This document shows positions 45,801-56,500 of a DNA stretch of 64,000 nt, piece after piece (within the stretch, counting starts at the first letter, position 1; every line of letters begins with the position of its first letter). This DNA is from Pithys albifrons albifrons. Taxonomy: Eukaryota > Chordata > Aves > Passeriformes > Thamnophilidae. The position numbers and the translations under genes are program-made. The notes beneath the pieces were generated by a model. That model was not told the origin of the DNA. It was given only the letters and a program-made list of their open reading frames with translations, and searched no databases. The stretch is from the NCBI RefSeq assembly GCF_047495875.1, contig NC_092459.1, positions 35,621,634 through 35,685,633 on the forward strand, written 5' to 3'.

Positions 45801-48800
45801 TTTTTAAGGTGAGAGTGGACGTGGCACTTAGTGCTGTGATCTAGTTATCATAGTGGGGTTGGACCAAGGGTTGGACTTGATGATCTCAAAGGTCTCGTCC
45901 AACCCAACTGATTCTATGATTCTATGACATCAGTAACTTACGCAGTATTTCCATTTAAGATAGAGAGTTTCGCAGGTTCTGCAGAGAACAAATCTTATTC
46001 CACATACATGAATTGAGGGTAGGAGGCCAGGGAAAGCAGCTTGTTGAAAGCAACTAGCTGTTAATGGCTTAAAATCTAATGTAGAATTGGGATCTAAAAC
46101 ATTTCATTGTTGAAATATCGAAGTATTATTGTCTTTTATGGTAATGCCTCTGATGCTGTGATTAAAAAAGATGCAATTATCACACATTTCCTTGAGGGAG
46201 CACTTTCAACTCAAACTGTACCTCTGAATAAAACTGCATGCCTTATACATTCCAGTATTTTGGAAGAATTAGCATGAGGAATCTAATGAACTTTTTGTAC
46301 ACTGCAATACACACATTACTCCAGTACTGCTGAGACATAAAACTTACTCAGTTTTTCTCCAAGCTCACAAAGTAAGTTGGAAGCATTCTAGTTCAGGAAA
46401 TGTTTAAAAGTTGGAATCCAAGTTAGCCTTTATAGCAATTTTTTTTTTTTTTTACTGACAGCCAGACTTCTTTAGGACTCTGATGTATTGAATTTCAGGG
46501 GATTAATTAGAAATGCTAGTTTGGCTTTTCTCTGGATTTGTAACAGATGTCTAACAAAAAAATGGAGTGAAATTGTACCAAAGAACACGCATATGTTCTG
46601 CTTAATCTGACACAATGAAGAAACTTTGTCCACATACTGTATTTTTGACATTCATTGTGTTTCATGCTCAGCTGGTGTTTTGTTGTTTTCTGTTTATAGG
46701 TTAGTTCTTGATCAAGGAGTTTCAGGACAGGGCTGAAAATCAAGCAGCTGCATTTAACGCTGATAACACGACTTTTCCCTTTCTGCAGGTGTAATAAAAA
46801 ACGGTGGTGTGAAACCCAACATCATTCCTTCTTACACTGAACTGGAGTTTTACTTGCGTGCCCCTTCAATGAAAGAGCTTTCTGTTCTCACAGAGAAGGT
46901 TGAGAACTGCTTCAAATCTGCAGCTCTGGCCACAGGATGCAAGGTAAGAATATATTCAGTGTCATGTGCTTCTGTTACATGGAGCAGAATAGGAAATCAA
47001 GGCTTAGATTATTTGACTACATAAATCTAAATTACTGGGATCATCTTTGCTGTTCTGTTGCTTTGTGTCCTGAAAGAAAGCCTTGGTTTATAAATAGAAT
47101 GCTGCAGAATCTGAGAAGACCTCCAGAGGTCATCTGTTCTAATTCTGTGTTCAGAGCAGATCGGTTAGTGCCATGTGGACTTTTGAGTACTTCCAAGGCT
47201 GAAATTGTACAACCTCTCTCAGCAAATGCTCTACCCACCTCATGGTGAATTAAGGGTTTTCCGAATACTTACGCTGGGATGACCTGAGCACTGGAACAGG
47301 TTACCTGGAGAAATTGAGGTGTTTCCATCCTTGGAAATATTCAGAATCTGCTTTGATATAGTTCTGGGCAAGCAGCTGTAGGTGACCCCGACTGAATCAT
47401 AGAATAGAATCGTAGAGTCAATTAGGTTGGAAAAGACCTCTGAGATGATCGAGTCCAACCCTTGGTCCAACTCCAGTCCATTTACCAGATCATGGCACTC
47501 AGTGCCATGTCCAACCTCAGTTTAAAAACCTCCAGGGATGGTGAATCCACCACCTCTCTGGGCAGCCCATTCCAATGCCTGATTACTCTCTCTGGAAAGA
47601 ATTTTTTTCTGATCTTCAACTTAAATTTCCCCTGGCAGAGCTTGAGCCCATGCCCCCTTGTCCTATTACTGAGTGCCTGGGAGAAGAGACCAACCCCCAT
47701 CTGGCTATAACTTCCCTTCAGGTAGTTATAGAGAGTGATGAGGTCACCTCTAAGCCTCCTCTTCTCCAGGCTAAACAACCCCAGCTCCCTCAGTCTCTCC
47801 TTATAGGACTTCTGAGAAGAGGGAATTGCAGAAGGTGACCTCCATAGGTGCTTTCAAACATCAACCATTCTGTGATTCTTTTGTATCTAATGGGAATTCC
47901 CTGATCACATCTTTGATCTCCAAGAAGTCTGGTTCAGTCTTCTCTGCAAGGTTCCCATCTGATAACTCAGCAACTGACAGCAGTAAAATGTCTCACAACC
48001 CTCCTGTTCTGAAGGCTCGACAACTTGAGTTCTTTCAGCCTGTCCTTGCACGTCATGTTCTGCACCTAATTATCTTTGCTGGCCTTCTGTTGGCCTAGCT
48101 CCAGTCTTGATTGGAGGAGCACAAAACAAACCCAGCCCCAGATGTGGTCCAACAGGAGTTGTCTACATCAATAGTAGAATTACTGAAACAGTAATGGCAC
48201 CAGTATTGGTCACAGATGAGTGCTTCAAGTAACAGGCACCAGTGTGGATTTTTGTGCCACTGACTGTAACACCTTGAGTTTGCATGTCTCATGTTGTCTG
48301 AGCCAGACACGTTGTCATGAAAAGCTAAGCTTGGTCATGCACTATCTGCTCTTCCGTGTGTGTGTGCACAATTGCCTTGTGACTTGTGAGCCTGGACATG
48401 GATTTTAGGAGGATTTATTTTCTCTGTAAACCCTCTGGTCCCGTGGTGTAAAGGAGAGCACTCCGGACTCCGAATCCCAAGGACCTGAGTTCGAGTCTCA
48501 GCGAGACCGTCCCCTGGCAGTTCAATGCCTCCCTGCCATCCCATCCCGTCACATCTCAGATGCTCAGCAGGGTCAGCCCCGGTCAGTACCGGGTGCTGTG
48601 ACAGTCTCGAAGACTTCCCTGTCACTGTCCAAGCTCACTCGGCCGTGGCAGATGGACCTCAGGACTTAAACGGTGGGACCAGTTCTGCGCACGCTGTGCC
48701 TCACCTAAAACATCCACTGTGCAGGCTGGAAGGGCACACCCACGTGGGGAGAGCCCTTCCCAAATCCTCGTTCGCCAAGTCTGGCCATACAAAACCCTCT

Positions 48801-51800
48801 GGGAACTCGAGGATAGGACAGTCTGACCAGTGTGTAATTTTCAAGATCCTCCTTTTGGCCATTAAAGGTGGATGCGACCTTTAGCTCTTTCTCAGTGAGC
48901 TGGAGAGTTCCTCTGTTTCAGTAACTCTTAAAAAATGATAGCTCCCAGATTTCATTTCTGCTTCTCTCTTCCTCTGCATTCTTGGATGCATCCTGTCCAA
49001 TCCCATGTACATTCAGTTTAAATGCCCCGTAATTTTTTTGCTTTGTTGTGGGTGATGCTTCTATCCTACAGACAGAGCTGCTAGGCTCAGAGACCTGGGA
49101 GGCTTGGTGGCACACCTTTCTGGTAGGAACAACAACAGCTATTGGGTGTTTTTGTCTTTTGTTTTTACCCCATATTTGTTGTCATTAGGTCCTTTGCCCC
49201 ATTGAACAGCTAGCTCATGGAGCAGTCAAATGTGAAAAATGGAGTGATTTTTCTGTTGGCGTTCCCGTTTTTTTTCCTTTTAGTAAATGGAGTTATGTCT
49301 CCTCTAGCTGGTTCAAGCAGGTTGTTCTGCCTGGTCTGTAGTTACTGATTGATGACTAATAGAGCTACGAAGAGAAGGTATGTGCTCATCAAAACAAATA
49401 GGTGTGGTGTATGTGAATGTGAGCTTGTCACTTTTGTAGGCTATTTTTGAGGCAATAGATGCTGTTTTCTTACTGTGGCCTCCTCACTTATCTAGAAAAG
49501 GGTTTCAGAAAGTGTACTTTGTGCAGAATGAAAGTTAAAATGTCTTTTGAAATTTGACATTCATAGTTTTTTCCATTTGTTTCACACTTCTCGCCTGCCT
49601 GAAGTCACTTCATGAATGGGGCTGTAGTTATTGGAAGTGTTCTAAACGAAGGTAAAATAGCATTTGGTAAAAGCCTAAATTGATTTCTGTGTAGTTTAAT
49701 AGTGCCTGTGGTGGAATTCAGTAGACACTGTTACAGGAAATGTTTGTTTCCTGGTTTTGGAGAAAACTGAAATTCTTGCTTCTGGGCTTTGATTGTCTAG
49801 TGCAAGCTGAACAGAATACCAGTTGTGTTTTGATCAAGGGTAATATTTGGCAGAATGTTGTATTTTTGAAAGAAATTTAATAGTTATGTCTGTTTTGGCA
49901 TGAGCTTGAAGTATGGATGTGTAGTTATTTTTTTCTGGCCTTCAGATTGTTTACATTAAATTGGCTTACTTTGGAGAAAAAAATAAAAACTTAAAATAAT
50001 TTGGGTTTTTTGTCTAGGTTGAAATAAAAGGTGGTGAAAATGATTACTACAATGTGCTTCCAAATAAGAGCCTGCAGAAAATTTACAAGGAGAATGGAAA
50101 GAAGCTTGGAATAGAATTTATATCAGAAGATGCTATCCTGAATGGTTTGTCAGGTAACTGCAATTTTGTTGTGACTTAAGCTTAGGTTGATCAATCCGTA
50201 GGCGTGTAAAATAATAGAATAGAGCCAGGTTAAACACAGTTTGGTCAGAAGAGAAAGCCAGATTACAAAGCTGAAGCTCTGTAAAAAGTTTGTATCTCTG
50301 GCCTGTGTTTTTGTATTTGTTGTAGAAGCTGAGAACAGGTAAGAAAAGTAGTAATCAATTTCTGATAATAGTTCTGAGAATATTTCAAGTAATAAACAGT
50401 TTGGTTGGGGGAAAGGTTGGAGAGCTAAGAACAGTCTTACTAAGAACATGAAGGTGTGTAATGAACTCTCTCTCATTCTGTGGCTTTGAAATACAGAATT
50501 GTGGTTTGCTCTGCATGGGGATAAGACTTCATTTTTAGGAACTTTGTTTAATAATATTTTCCAAGCTTACATCTAAACAAATCTACTAGAATCAAACAGA
50601 TATTTTAGAGAAAGTTTTTGGAGAGATAAATGGAAGTTTAAGCTTCTCACTAACCCTAATTTAATCTTTTCATTAACAGGTAATTCTGTGCCTCTAATTT
50701 TAGTTCATGAGTTCAACAGATTAGTTTTCCAAAGGGTGCTGTTCAAATGGGTGTTCACTTTGGGGTCTTGACTACGTCTCAAACAATTTAACTTTTTTGG
50801 TGTCAGAGAGCTGTAACAGGAATGTGAATTCTTGAAGACATAGGAGGATTTCTCATTATCTTTAATGTTTTTTTTCAGAATGTTCCTACAGCAGCTCTGT
50901 TCAAATCTTAAATGCTTAATCTAAGCCTTCACTACTGATCATAACTGTACATATGAACATTTTTACTCCACTTGTGCTAAAGGTTTTTCTCTTAGAAGGA
51001 AAATACTGTTCTCTATAAAAAGTTGCTCTGAGTAGTTTGATTGTGGTACTTATCTTTTCTGTGTTAATGCAGATTCTGTTACATTTGGAGTTTGGACAGA
51101 GTTGGTGTTTGGGAACAGAGCTCTCCAAACTTTTTTTTGCGGGCAGGGGAAACATCATATCCAATGGTATTCTGAATTGTTTTTGCTGTTTCTTACTTCC
51201 CTTCCAAACTGAACATCTTTTTGTCAACTGGTTCATTGTGTTGTGTTTAAAAACAAATCATAAGTACAGGCAGATTTCTTCTTCAGGGTGGTACAAATAA
51301 GATCTATTACTTTGCTTGTTTAGCCAAAGAAAGGGGCTGAGGAAGCTTACTTAGAATGTTTACTGTGGTGCAATGAGCTTGTTGCTTCCTTCAAACCATT
51401 GTGTTAAGAGTGATCATGAATATCAGTGATCTTGCTTTGGTTCAGAGAAATGAACTGAACACAAACACCCAGTTGTAACAGGGCTTTCATATATGAGTTA
51501 CGTGATATTCTAAATGTTAACCATTAACTTGCTTAAACCAAAACTCCCCATACGCCTGTTCCATCCTTGAATTGCTTGTCAGATGTCAAAATGTGCTCGA
51601 GCAATTGTTTTTTTTATCTCTCACTGCAGTCAGTTTTACTGAATTTTCTTTCCACAGCTTCTTTGAATTTTTGCAGGGGGAATTTGGGAGTGATAACAAA
51701 GCATGATCTCCCAAGCCATAGCAGTGGAACTTTGTATGCTACCCTTTTTGGGGGGGGTTGAGTGTTTTGTGTCATCTTTTTCAAGATCTCTATTTCTGTT

Positions 51801-54800
51801 TAGTTTTCATACGGTTTTCAATGTTTTCTTTTAGGATATCAGTTTCTTCTGTTGAAAGGGAAGGAAGATAGCTCAGTTGCTTCTCCATGTCTGTGCAGCA
51901 GAAAAGTCGTAAACAGATGAGCAAACTCGCTGCCACCTCTACATGGGTATTGGTATCGGTCTGCTCACAGGTATCGCTCTAGGCAGCTAAGTGTTATGAA
52001 GAGTTTCTTTAGTGCTTCCAATCACATGACTCCATGTGTGCCTTGTGCCCGCTCTGCTGGTTTGGCACACAGCCAGGGTGACAAGGATACCATGGCCCTG
52101 AGTTAGCCTGCACAGGTGCAATGGCCTGCCTCTCCTCCTGCCGGTGGTAGGGCAGCTTTACTATGGGGTGTTGATAACCTCCCAAAGAAGGTGACTTCAC
52201 TGAGCACGCCTTGGTAGAGGGACCCACACTTGGGATAAGTTATTCTGATATTTTTAGCATTCATGGTGTTCATTGGATTCCGGTGCATGAGACTCATCTC
52301 CATTCACGTTTGTGGTAATACTGACTTCTATTAATTACTCAGTGACTGGAAGAGGCTTCAGTATCAGCTTCAGGATATATTTTTGAAAGGCTGGATCTCC
52401 AGTACCTCTCTGTTGAAGATAGTGCAGAGTTCTGTACATTACATTGATAACTGCAATTATTTATGCTTTTAGAAGGAATCCTGATCTGTATGTCTGGCAA
52501 ACGTACGATTTCAGGTGGTTATGTGGAAACCATTGGAACACTTGATGTTCTAAACATATGTCTAGGTTATTACTGCTAAAGGGTGTAACTAACATCTTTC
52601 AGGCAGAGGGGAAAATTTGACTATCATATTTTTATTAAAAGCTTCCTCCATATTACCAAAACATACCCAGTTTAAATCCCTTTTATTCCACAAAAATAAC
52701 TTGTTAACTGCTAGGAGATTTGATATGGATATAAATCTCAGTGGAATTACATGACTGGGAACTGTGGTGCACTGAAATTTCTTACGTTTCATTTGCTAAG
52801 TGAGAGCAGGCAAAAGGAAGCACAGTTTTTCCAGAAGTATGTGTATCAGAACTTAGTAAGGCAACTCTGGAACTCTTGGTTTACTCTGGAGTATGCAGAA
52901 CTTTTAGACTTAGTTTGTCCATCCATGTTGACCAAACAATGAATCAGTAGTGTAGAGTACTGGAAATAAAAATAACTTACAGCTGTGCCAAGAGTTGCAG
53001 TTACTTCAAATGCATAATGAATTTATGGGAAAAGATGTTTTTGGACAAGTCTTGCTGCTTCTTGTCTGTAAACAGGGCAAATAGCAAATCTTGTCCTCAC
53101 CATGTAGGGTCTGTGGACTCATTTCTAATAACTGTATGCTTCCAAGAAAAATCTATATTCTTCAATCATTTCATTATTAAATCTTAAGGCACTGTCAGTA
53201 TCTTCTCTCCATAAAGTATCATGATAAGGAGGCTACCTTATGCAAATCTTTGTAACAGTCATTTTATACACCATTGCTAAAGAAACAAATTCTTGCATTT
53301 CTGGCCAGAGAAAAGTTAATTGAGATCTTGGTTGATTATTGCCATTATTCCCTGCTACGACTTCTTCTGGTATCTGTGTATCACAATAACTAGTATGTTG
53401 TTTTCTCCAGCTTCAAAATGTCATTTTAACAAATAATGAGTGGGTTGTTTGTTTGGGCATAAAAAAAAAGGGCACTTGGGATGTCATTGTAGATTCTTTC
53501 ATGACTTACTGTGAGGTATCTACTACTTTGGGATGGTAAGGCAGTGCTGTGAGATAGATACTATCACTAGATAACACACTGAAAGTGCTAGTCAGGCATG
53601 AAAGGAGCATCATTAAAATCTGCAGCATTGTTATAAGGGGGTTTTTTGTATCTACAAAGCACCATCATTTTATCTGGAATTTAGTTCTGATTTTATTTCA
53701 AGAATGCTTGTACTGTTAAAATTTCCATAATTGGGAATAATCAAAGGGTTTGGTGGAAAAAGTAGTTGTCCTCAAGACAGACTGTTCCTACTTTGGAGTC
53801 TGCTGTCTAATGCTGAATATTTGCATATTGGTGAGAAGCAGGAATTTTTGGGCCTAGTTGTAAGGACTGTAACCCGGAAATGGCTGAACTGCCAGAAATT
53901 TCAAGGTTTGCAGCTTTCATTGGTTCTGAATTAACAGCTTACTCTTGGGAGATGTTTGATAAAACATTTAACAGTGAGGGAATAGGAACATTGCTGATAC
54001 ATCTTCTTGCAGTCTGGTAACTGATCATTGATCAGAAGCACATGGAGAGCAGCATCTGGAGATGACTAGTTAGGAAAAGCACGTTGGTTGGTGATGGGAG
54101 GTATTTATATGGATAATGACTCATTAGAAATGCTTTTATTTTACTATTTGGGTCAAAAGATACTCCATTTTAGATACAAGCTGAAGATAAATGTCTTTCA
54201 GGCATTTTCTTACAGCATTGAAAACTCTCCAACACTTGCTCATTCAGAAAATTTCTGTGCTGCTTCTAGGTTCCACAGACTTTGGAAATGTGACATTTGT
54301 GGTCCCTGGGCTTCATCCTTATTTTTATATTGGCTCTGATGCATTGAATCATACTGAGCAGTACACAGAAGCTGCAGGTGAGTTGAAGGGAAAAGGATTG
54401 AGGTTTATATTTGGAACCCTTATGCATTGTAGAGACTGCTTGCTGACTCTTCACTACAGCAGATCTAGAAATGGGGAATATTTCAAATTACAGAGAATTA
54501 AAGCTTTCACATGTTTCTATGTTACTCAAGGCTACTGTGTAGTAAATGTTTAAAAGTGTGAGCACTACATCTGAAATTGTCAGCATGTGAAAACCTTATA
54601 GCAACATGGCTGCTTGTGTCAAAAAAAAAGATCCTGCCCTCAGATGGGATCTGACCTGAATATGGACCCTGAAAATTATTTACTTCATTTTAAGTAGAGT
54701 TGCAGGAAAAGCTGGCAAATGTAGAATTTCTGGGATTGTGTCTAAAGTTAGATGTATATGGGAGGGATGACCACTTCTCATACGAAAAGCCTGAGTTGGT

Positions 54801-55440
54801 ATACTATCTAGACACAAGAAATTAGGGGAATTATCCCTAATGATCCTAAATAAACCCTAATAAGCAACATAATCAATGAGTTTCTTAGCATGAGCCAGAA
54901 AATAAAATTTTTACTCCTGAAGCTCAGTGCTTTGGAAGCATAACAGTGTTAGCTGGATAAAACTCCACATTTTCTAGAAAGCAAAATGTGAATACTCATT
55001 TTCCTGTTCTCAATCTTAACTGTTTATATCAGTAACAGAAAATTAAGTACTTGCATGTGAAAAATTGTTTCAAAGCGTGAGAGAGTGGGCATATACTTTA
55101 TGCAAATAGATTTTTAAGAACCTGTTCTTGCAATTGAAACTTAAAGATCTTATTTTATAGACTATGCCTTATGCAGTAAGATAGTGATTTAATATTAGTA
55201 ATCTAATCTGAAATTCCTCTTGCTTTGTTTCCTGCAGGGTCACAGACTGCTCAGTTCTATGCTTTGCGCACAGCAAAAGCTTTGGCAATGACAGCACTGG
55301 ATGTCATTTTCAAGCCAGGTCTGTTAGAAGAAGTCAGGAAAGACTTCAGAGAAGTGAAGCTAAAAGAGGAGGGGCAAATAAATCCAGCAGAAGCTAAAAA
55401 AGAGTCTGGTGTTGGTGTAGGACCATGTGCATCACACTAA
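39431..55440 (+). CDS. PM20D2: Peptidase M20 domain-containing protein 2 (seven coding exons)
   Basis: Exons: 39431-39859, 39942-40090, 42813-42955, 46789-46943, 50018-50153, 54270-54377, 55238-55440. All junctions are GT/AG and the joined frame is open, giving 440 residues (human 436). PM20D2 is a cytosolic M20 metallopeptidase-family dipeptidase. It hydrolyses dipeptides with basic C-terminal residues, such as beta-alanyl-lysine, and is regarded as metabolite repair for carnosine synthesis. Visible catalytic-domain motifs are [16 protein letters not shown] (101-116, metal-ligand His), [11 protein letters not shown] (148-158, Glu-Glu catalytic pair), and [13 protein letters not shown] (176-188). 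The dimerisation (lid) domain follows from about residue 195 ([19 protein letters not shown]). The catalytic domain resumes with VVPGLHPYF and a terminal helix [16 protein letters not shown]. An upstream in-frame TTG at 39407 exists, but ATG 39431 is the natural start. The last 30 or so residues are Lys/Glu-rich and variable. Confidence 0.96.
39942..40090 (+). CDS. PM20D2: PM20D2 exon 2
   Basis: CTGCAG|ATCTCGGTG to CACGA|GTGAGT; phase 2 at the end. Encodes the EE and [13 protein letters not shown] motifs. The intron before it is only 82 bp. Confidence 0.95.
40091..42812 (+). other. PM20D2 intron 2 (2.7 kb)
   Basis: GTGAGT to TTTCCTAG. Unique-looking sequence; no repeat or embedded gene recognised. 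Confidence 0.7.
42813..42955 (+). CDS. PM20D2: PM20D2 exon 3
   Basis: CCTAG|TGTGACTGTG to GTTCATG|GTGAGA. Completes the Asp codon started in exon 2. Encodes the start of the dimerisation domain ([20 protein letters not shown]). Confidence 0.95.
44065..44419 (+). mobile_element. Composite SINE copy C (full length)
   Basis: The tRNA-Gln-like head starts near 44065 (TTCCATGGTTTAATGG, CACTCCAGACTCCGAATCCC, GAGTTCGAGTCTCAGTGGGA). The 5S-like segment at about 44168-44230 (GATGCTCAGCAGGGTCAGCC, GGTTAGTGCCGGGTGCTGTG) follows. Then come the shared body with CCCACGTGGG and a terminal GGCCATAC. Target-site duplication is not clear. It sits in intron 3 of PM20D2 in the same orientation as the gene. Confidence 0.87.
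45379..45927 (+). mobile_element. CR1 LINE 3' fragment, plus strand
   Basis: Begins within the RT C-terminal region ([20 protein letters not shown] in the frame starting 45347). It continues with one stop and a frame change through the conserved [16 protein letters not shown] part. It ends in GATTCTATGATTCTATGA at 45927. About 550 bp. Confidence 0.95.
46789..46943 (+). CDS. PM20D2: PM20D2 exon 4
   Basis: TCTGCAG|GTGTAATAAAA to TGCAAG|GTAAGA, ending phase 0. Encodes [20 protein letters not shown] and the following dimerisation-domain strand and helix. Confidence 0.95.
47098..47225 (-). mobile_element. Old CR1 fragment, minus strand
   Basis: GAAGACCTCCAGAGGTCATC followed by CAGAGCAGATCGG and ACAACCTCTCTCAGCAA is the reverse complement of the CR1 3' region, strongly diverged. 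It faces the plus-strand old fragment at 47276. Confidence 0.7.
47276..47885 (+). mobile_element. Old plus-strand CR1, split by a younger insertion
   Basis: The left half at 47276-47393 (GGATGACCTGAGCACTGGAA to GGTGACCCCGACTG) and the right half at about 47820-47885 (GAAGGTGACCTCCATAGGTG, ATTCTGTGATTCTT) are adjacent parts of one CR1 3' end. They are separated by the minus-strand CR1 at 47396-47815. Confidence 0.75.
47396..47815 (-). mobile_element. Younger CR1 fragment nested in an older CR1
   Basis: Minus-strand CR1 3' region, about 420 bp, close in sequence to the copies at 5.0 and 16.0 kb. It is flanked on both sides by matching halves of an older plus-strand CR1, so it is the later insertion. 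Confidence 0.9.
48428..48436 (+). repeat. Target-site duplication, left copy
   Basis: AAACCCTCT, repeated exactly at 48792-48800 on the far side of SINE copy D. Confidence 0.9.
48437..48791 (+). mobile_element. Composite SINE copy D, full length (355 bp) with 9-bp target-site duplication
   Basis: Flanked by perfect direct repeats AAACCCTCT at 48428-48436 and 48792-48800. The tRNA-Gln-like head is at 48437-48508 (72 nt, A-box-like TGGTGTAAAGG, B-box-like GAGTTCGAGTC). A linker follows, then the 5S-like segment at about 48540-48603 (CAGATGCTCAGCAGGGTC, GGTCAGTACCGGGTGCTG). The body includes CCCACGTGGG at about 48740, and the element ends in GGCCATAC. There is no poly(A) tail, which points to mobilisation by an RTE-like rather than L1-like LINE. 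The partner is unknown. Confidence 0.92.
48792..48800 (+). repeat. Target-site duplication, right copy
   Basis: AAACCCTCT directly after the SINE terminal CATAC. It matches 48428-48436. Confidence 0.9.
50018..50153 (+). CDS. PM20D2: PM20D2 exon 5
   Basis: TGTCTAG|GTTGAAATAAAA to TTGTCAG|GTAACT; ends phase 1. Encodes [20 protein letters not shown] and [14 protein letters not shown]. Confidence 0.95.
50154..54269 (+). other. PM20D2 intron 5 (4.1 kb)
   Basis: GTAACT to GCTTCTAG. No recognised repeat or gene; unique-looking throughout. Confidence 0.65.
54270..54377 (+). CDS. PM20D2: PM20D2 exon 6
   Basis: TTCTAG|GTTCCACAGAC to GCTGCAG|GTGAGT; completes the Gly codon from exon 5. Encodes [18 protein letters not shown] and [10 protein letters not shown]. 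Confidence 0.95.
54378..55237 (+). other. PM20D2 intron 6 (0.86 kb)
   Basis: GTGAGT to TTTCCTGCAG. AT-rich, no repeat recognised. Confidence 0.7.
55238..55440 (+). CDS. PM20D2: PM20D2 exon 7, coding part
   Basis: CTGCAG|GGTCACAGACT to TAA at 55438-55440. Encodes the closing helix [16 protein letters not shown] and a charged variable tail. Confidence 0.95.
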
Positions 55441-56175
55441 ACTTCATTAAACCTCTCTGAGTAGGATTGACTTAATGGAGATGCTGTACTTAAATCCCAG
55501 TAGGGGCTGGATAAATACATAGCTGAAGAAATGTTGATTTTAATGTTTTGTTTGTTTTTTTTTTTTACTTTAGGAAAGCAAATATTATTGCTTTCAAAAA
55601 TGTGCAGTTTCATCTAGCATTAATGTTTGTGTTCAATATGGTGATGAATTTCATACAGAGATCTCAAATATGTTGTCTTTAATTTGCTGTGTTGAATAAA
55701 TTATAGTGTTTAGATCCCTTGTTAGTGATTTTCTATGTATTGCTAAAGTAATATTCCTTACAGGGGAAATATGGCAGTGTTTGCTCTAAAATAAGCACAG
55801 TTCATTCAGTGATCATAGGCTGAATCTGATCTATGGAGCATTTGTCTCTTGTCAGTCACTTTTTTTTTGATAAGATGGAGACTTAAAACCTGAGCTGGTT
55901 TCACTGGAGAGAAAGGGCTCTGTTTGGAAACATGTCTGGTTATGACGGTAGTGTAGCTTCTAGCAGTGGAAGAGAACTGTGTATGGAAGTGCAATCTGTT
56001 AAGCTTGATTGTCCTGAAATACATTGATCAATTGTCCATGATCAGTTAATTAAACTTTTTTGCACTAAGAGCATATCTTCATTTTGTTGTAATCATTGCT
56101 GGAATTAAAATGGACTTGAAGTACTGATTAAAGATGAGTTGATATTAATAAAGCAATTTAATTGTGATTGAATTC
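55441..56175 (+). other. PM20D2 3' UTR with two candidate poly(A) signals
   Basis: AATAAA at 55695-55700 and again at 56147-56152. The first gives a UTR of about 280 nt, the second about 730 nt. Use of each is inferred. Confidence 0.6.
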
Positions 56176-56375
56176 TTTTGTCCTTCGCTTAATATTGCGA
56201 TGCTGCATGACTTCATTTGAATAGCATGTTTGATTTTTTTGCTGTGATTATGTAAGAGTGAGGGATTTTAAGAGTTTCATTTTGGTCTGCCTTTGTGAGG
56301 GTTAAGGCTTTTCAAGTACAATATTTAATGATAGTCTTTATAATCCTTGAGATGTTTTAACTGTTAAAACATGTT

Positions 56376-56500
56376 AGAATTGATAGAATAATAGAAACAG
56401 TGCTTGGGAGGGCTCTCTGTAGGATACCTGTTCGGCTAGACCTGGTCCAGCCTCCAGTTTGAAGTTGAATTATCACCAACACTAGATCAGGTGATCTTGG
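56376..56500 (-). mobile_element. Old CR1-like fragment
   Basis: ATAGAATAATAGAAACAG, GGAGGGCTCTCTGTAGG and CACCAACACTAGATCAGG match the minus-strand CR1 3' region of an older subfamily, with heavy divergence. Confidence 0.55.

Larger units (their letters stand above)
42956..46788 (+). other. PM20D2 intron 3 (3.8 kb)
   Basis: Contains a plus-strand composite SINE (44065-44419) and a plus-strand CR1 (45379-45927). A T run lies at about 46439-46453. The remainder is unique-looking. Confidence 0.75.
46944..50017 (+). other. PM20D2 intron 4 (3.1 kb), repeat-rich
   Basis: Holds three layers of CR1 sequence between 47098 and 47885 and a composite SINE with target-site duplication at 48428-48800. 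The rest is unique-looking. Confidence 0.8.

Noticed and set aside
48437..48508. Functional tRNA gene at the SINE head
   Set aside because: The acceptor stem has a mismatch, the anticodon stem is broken, and the same sequence recurs as the head of interspersed copies with shared changes. It is a SINE promoter, not a tRNA gene.
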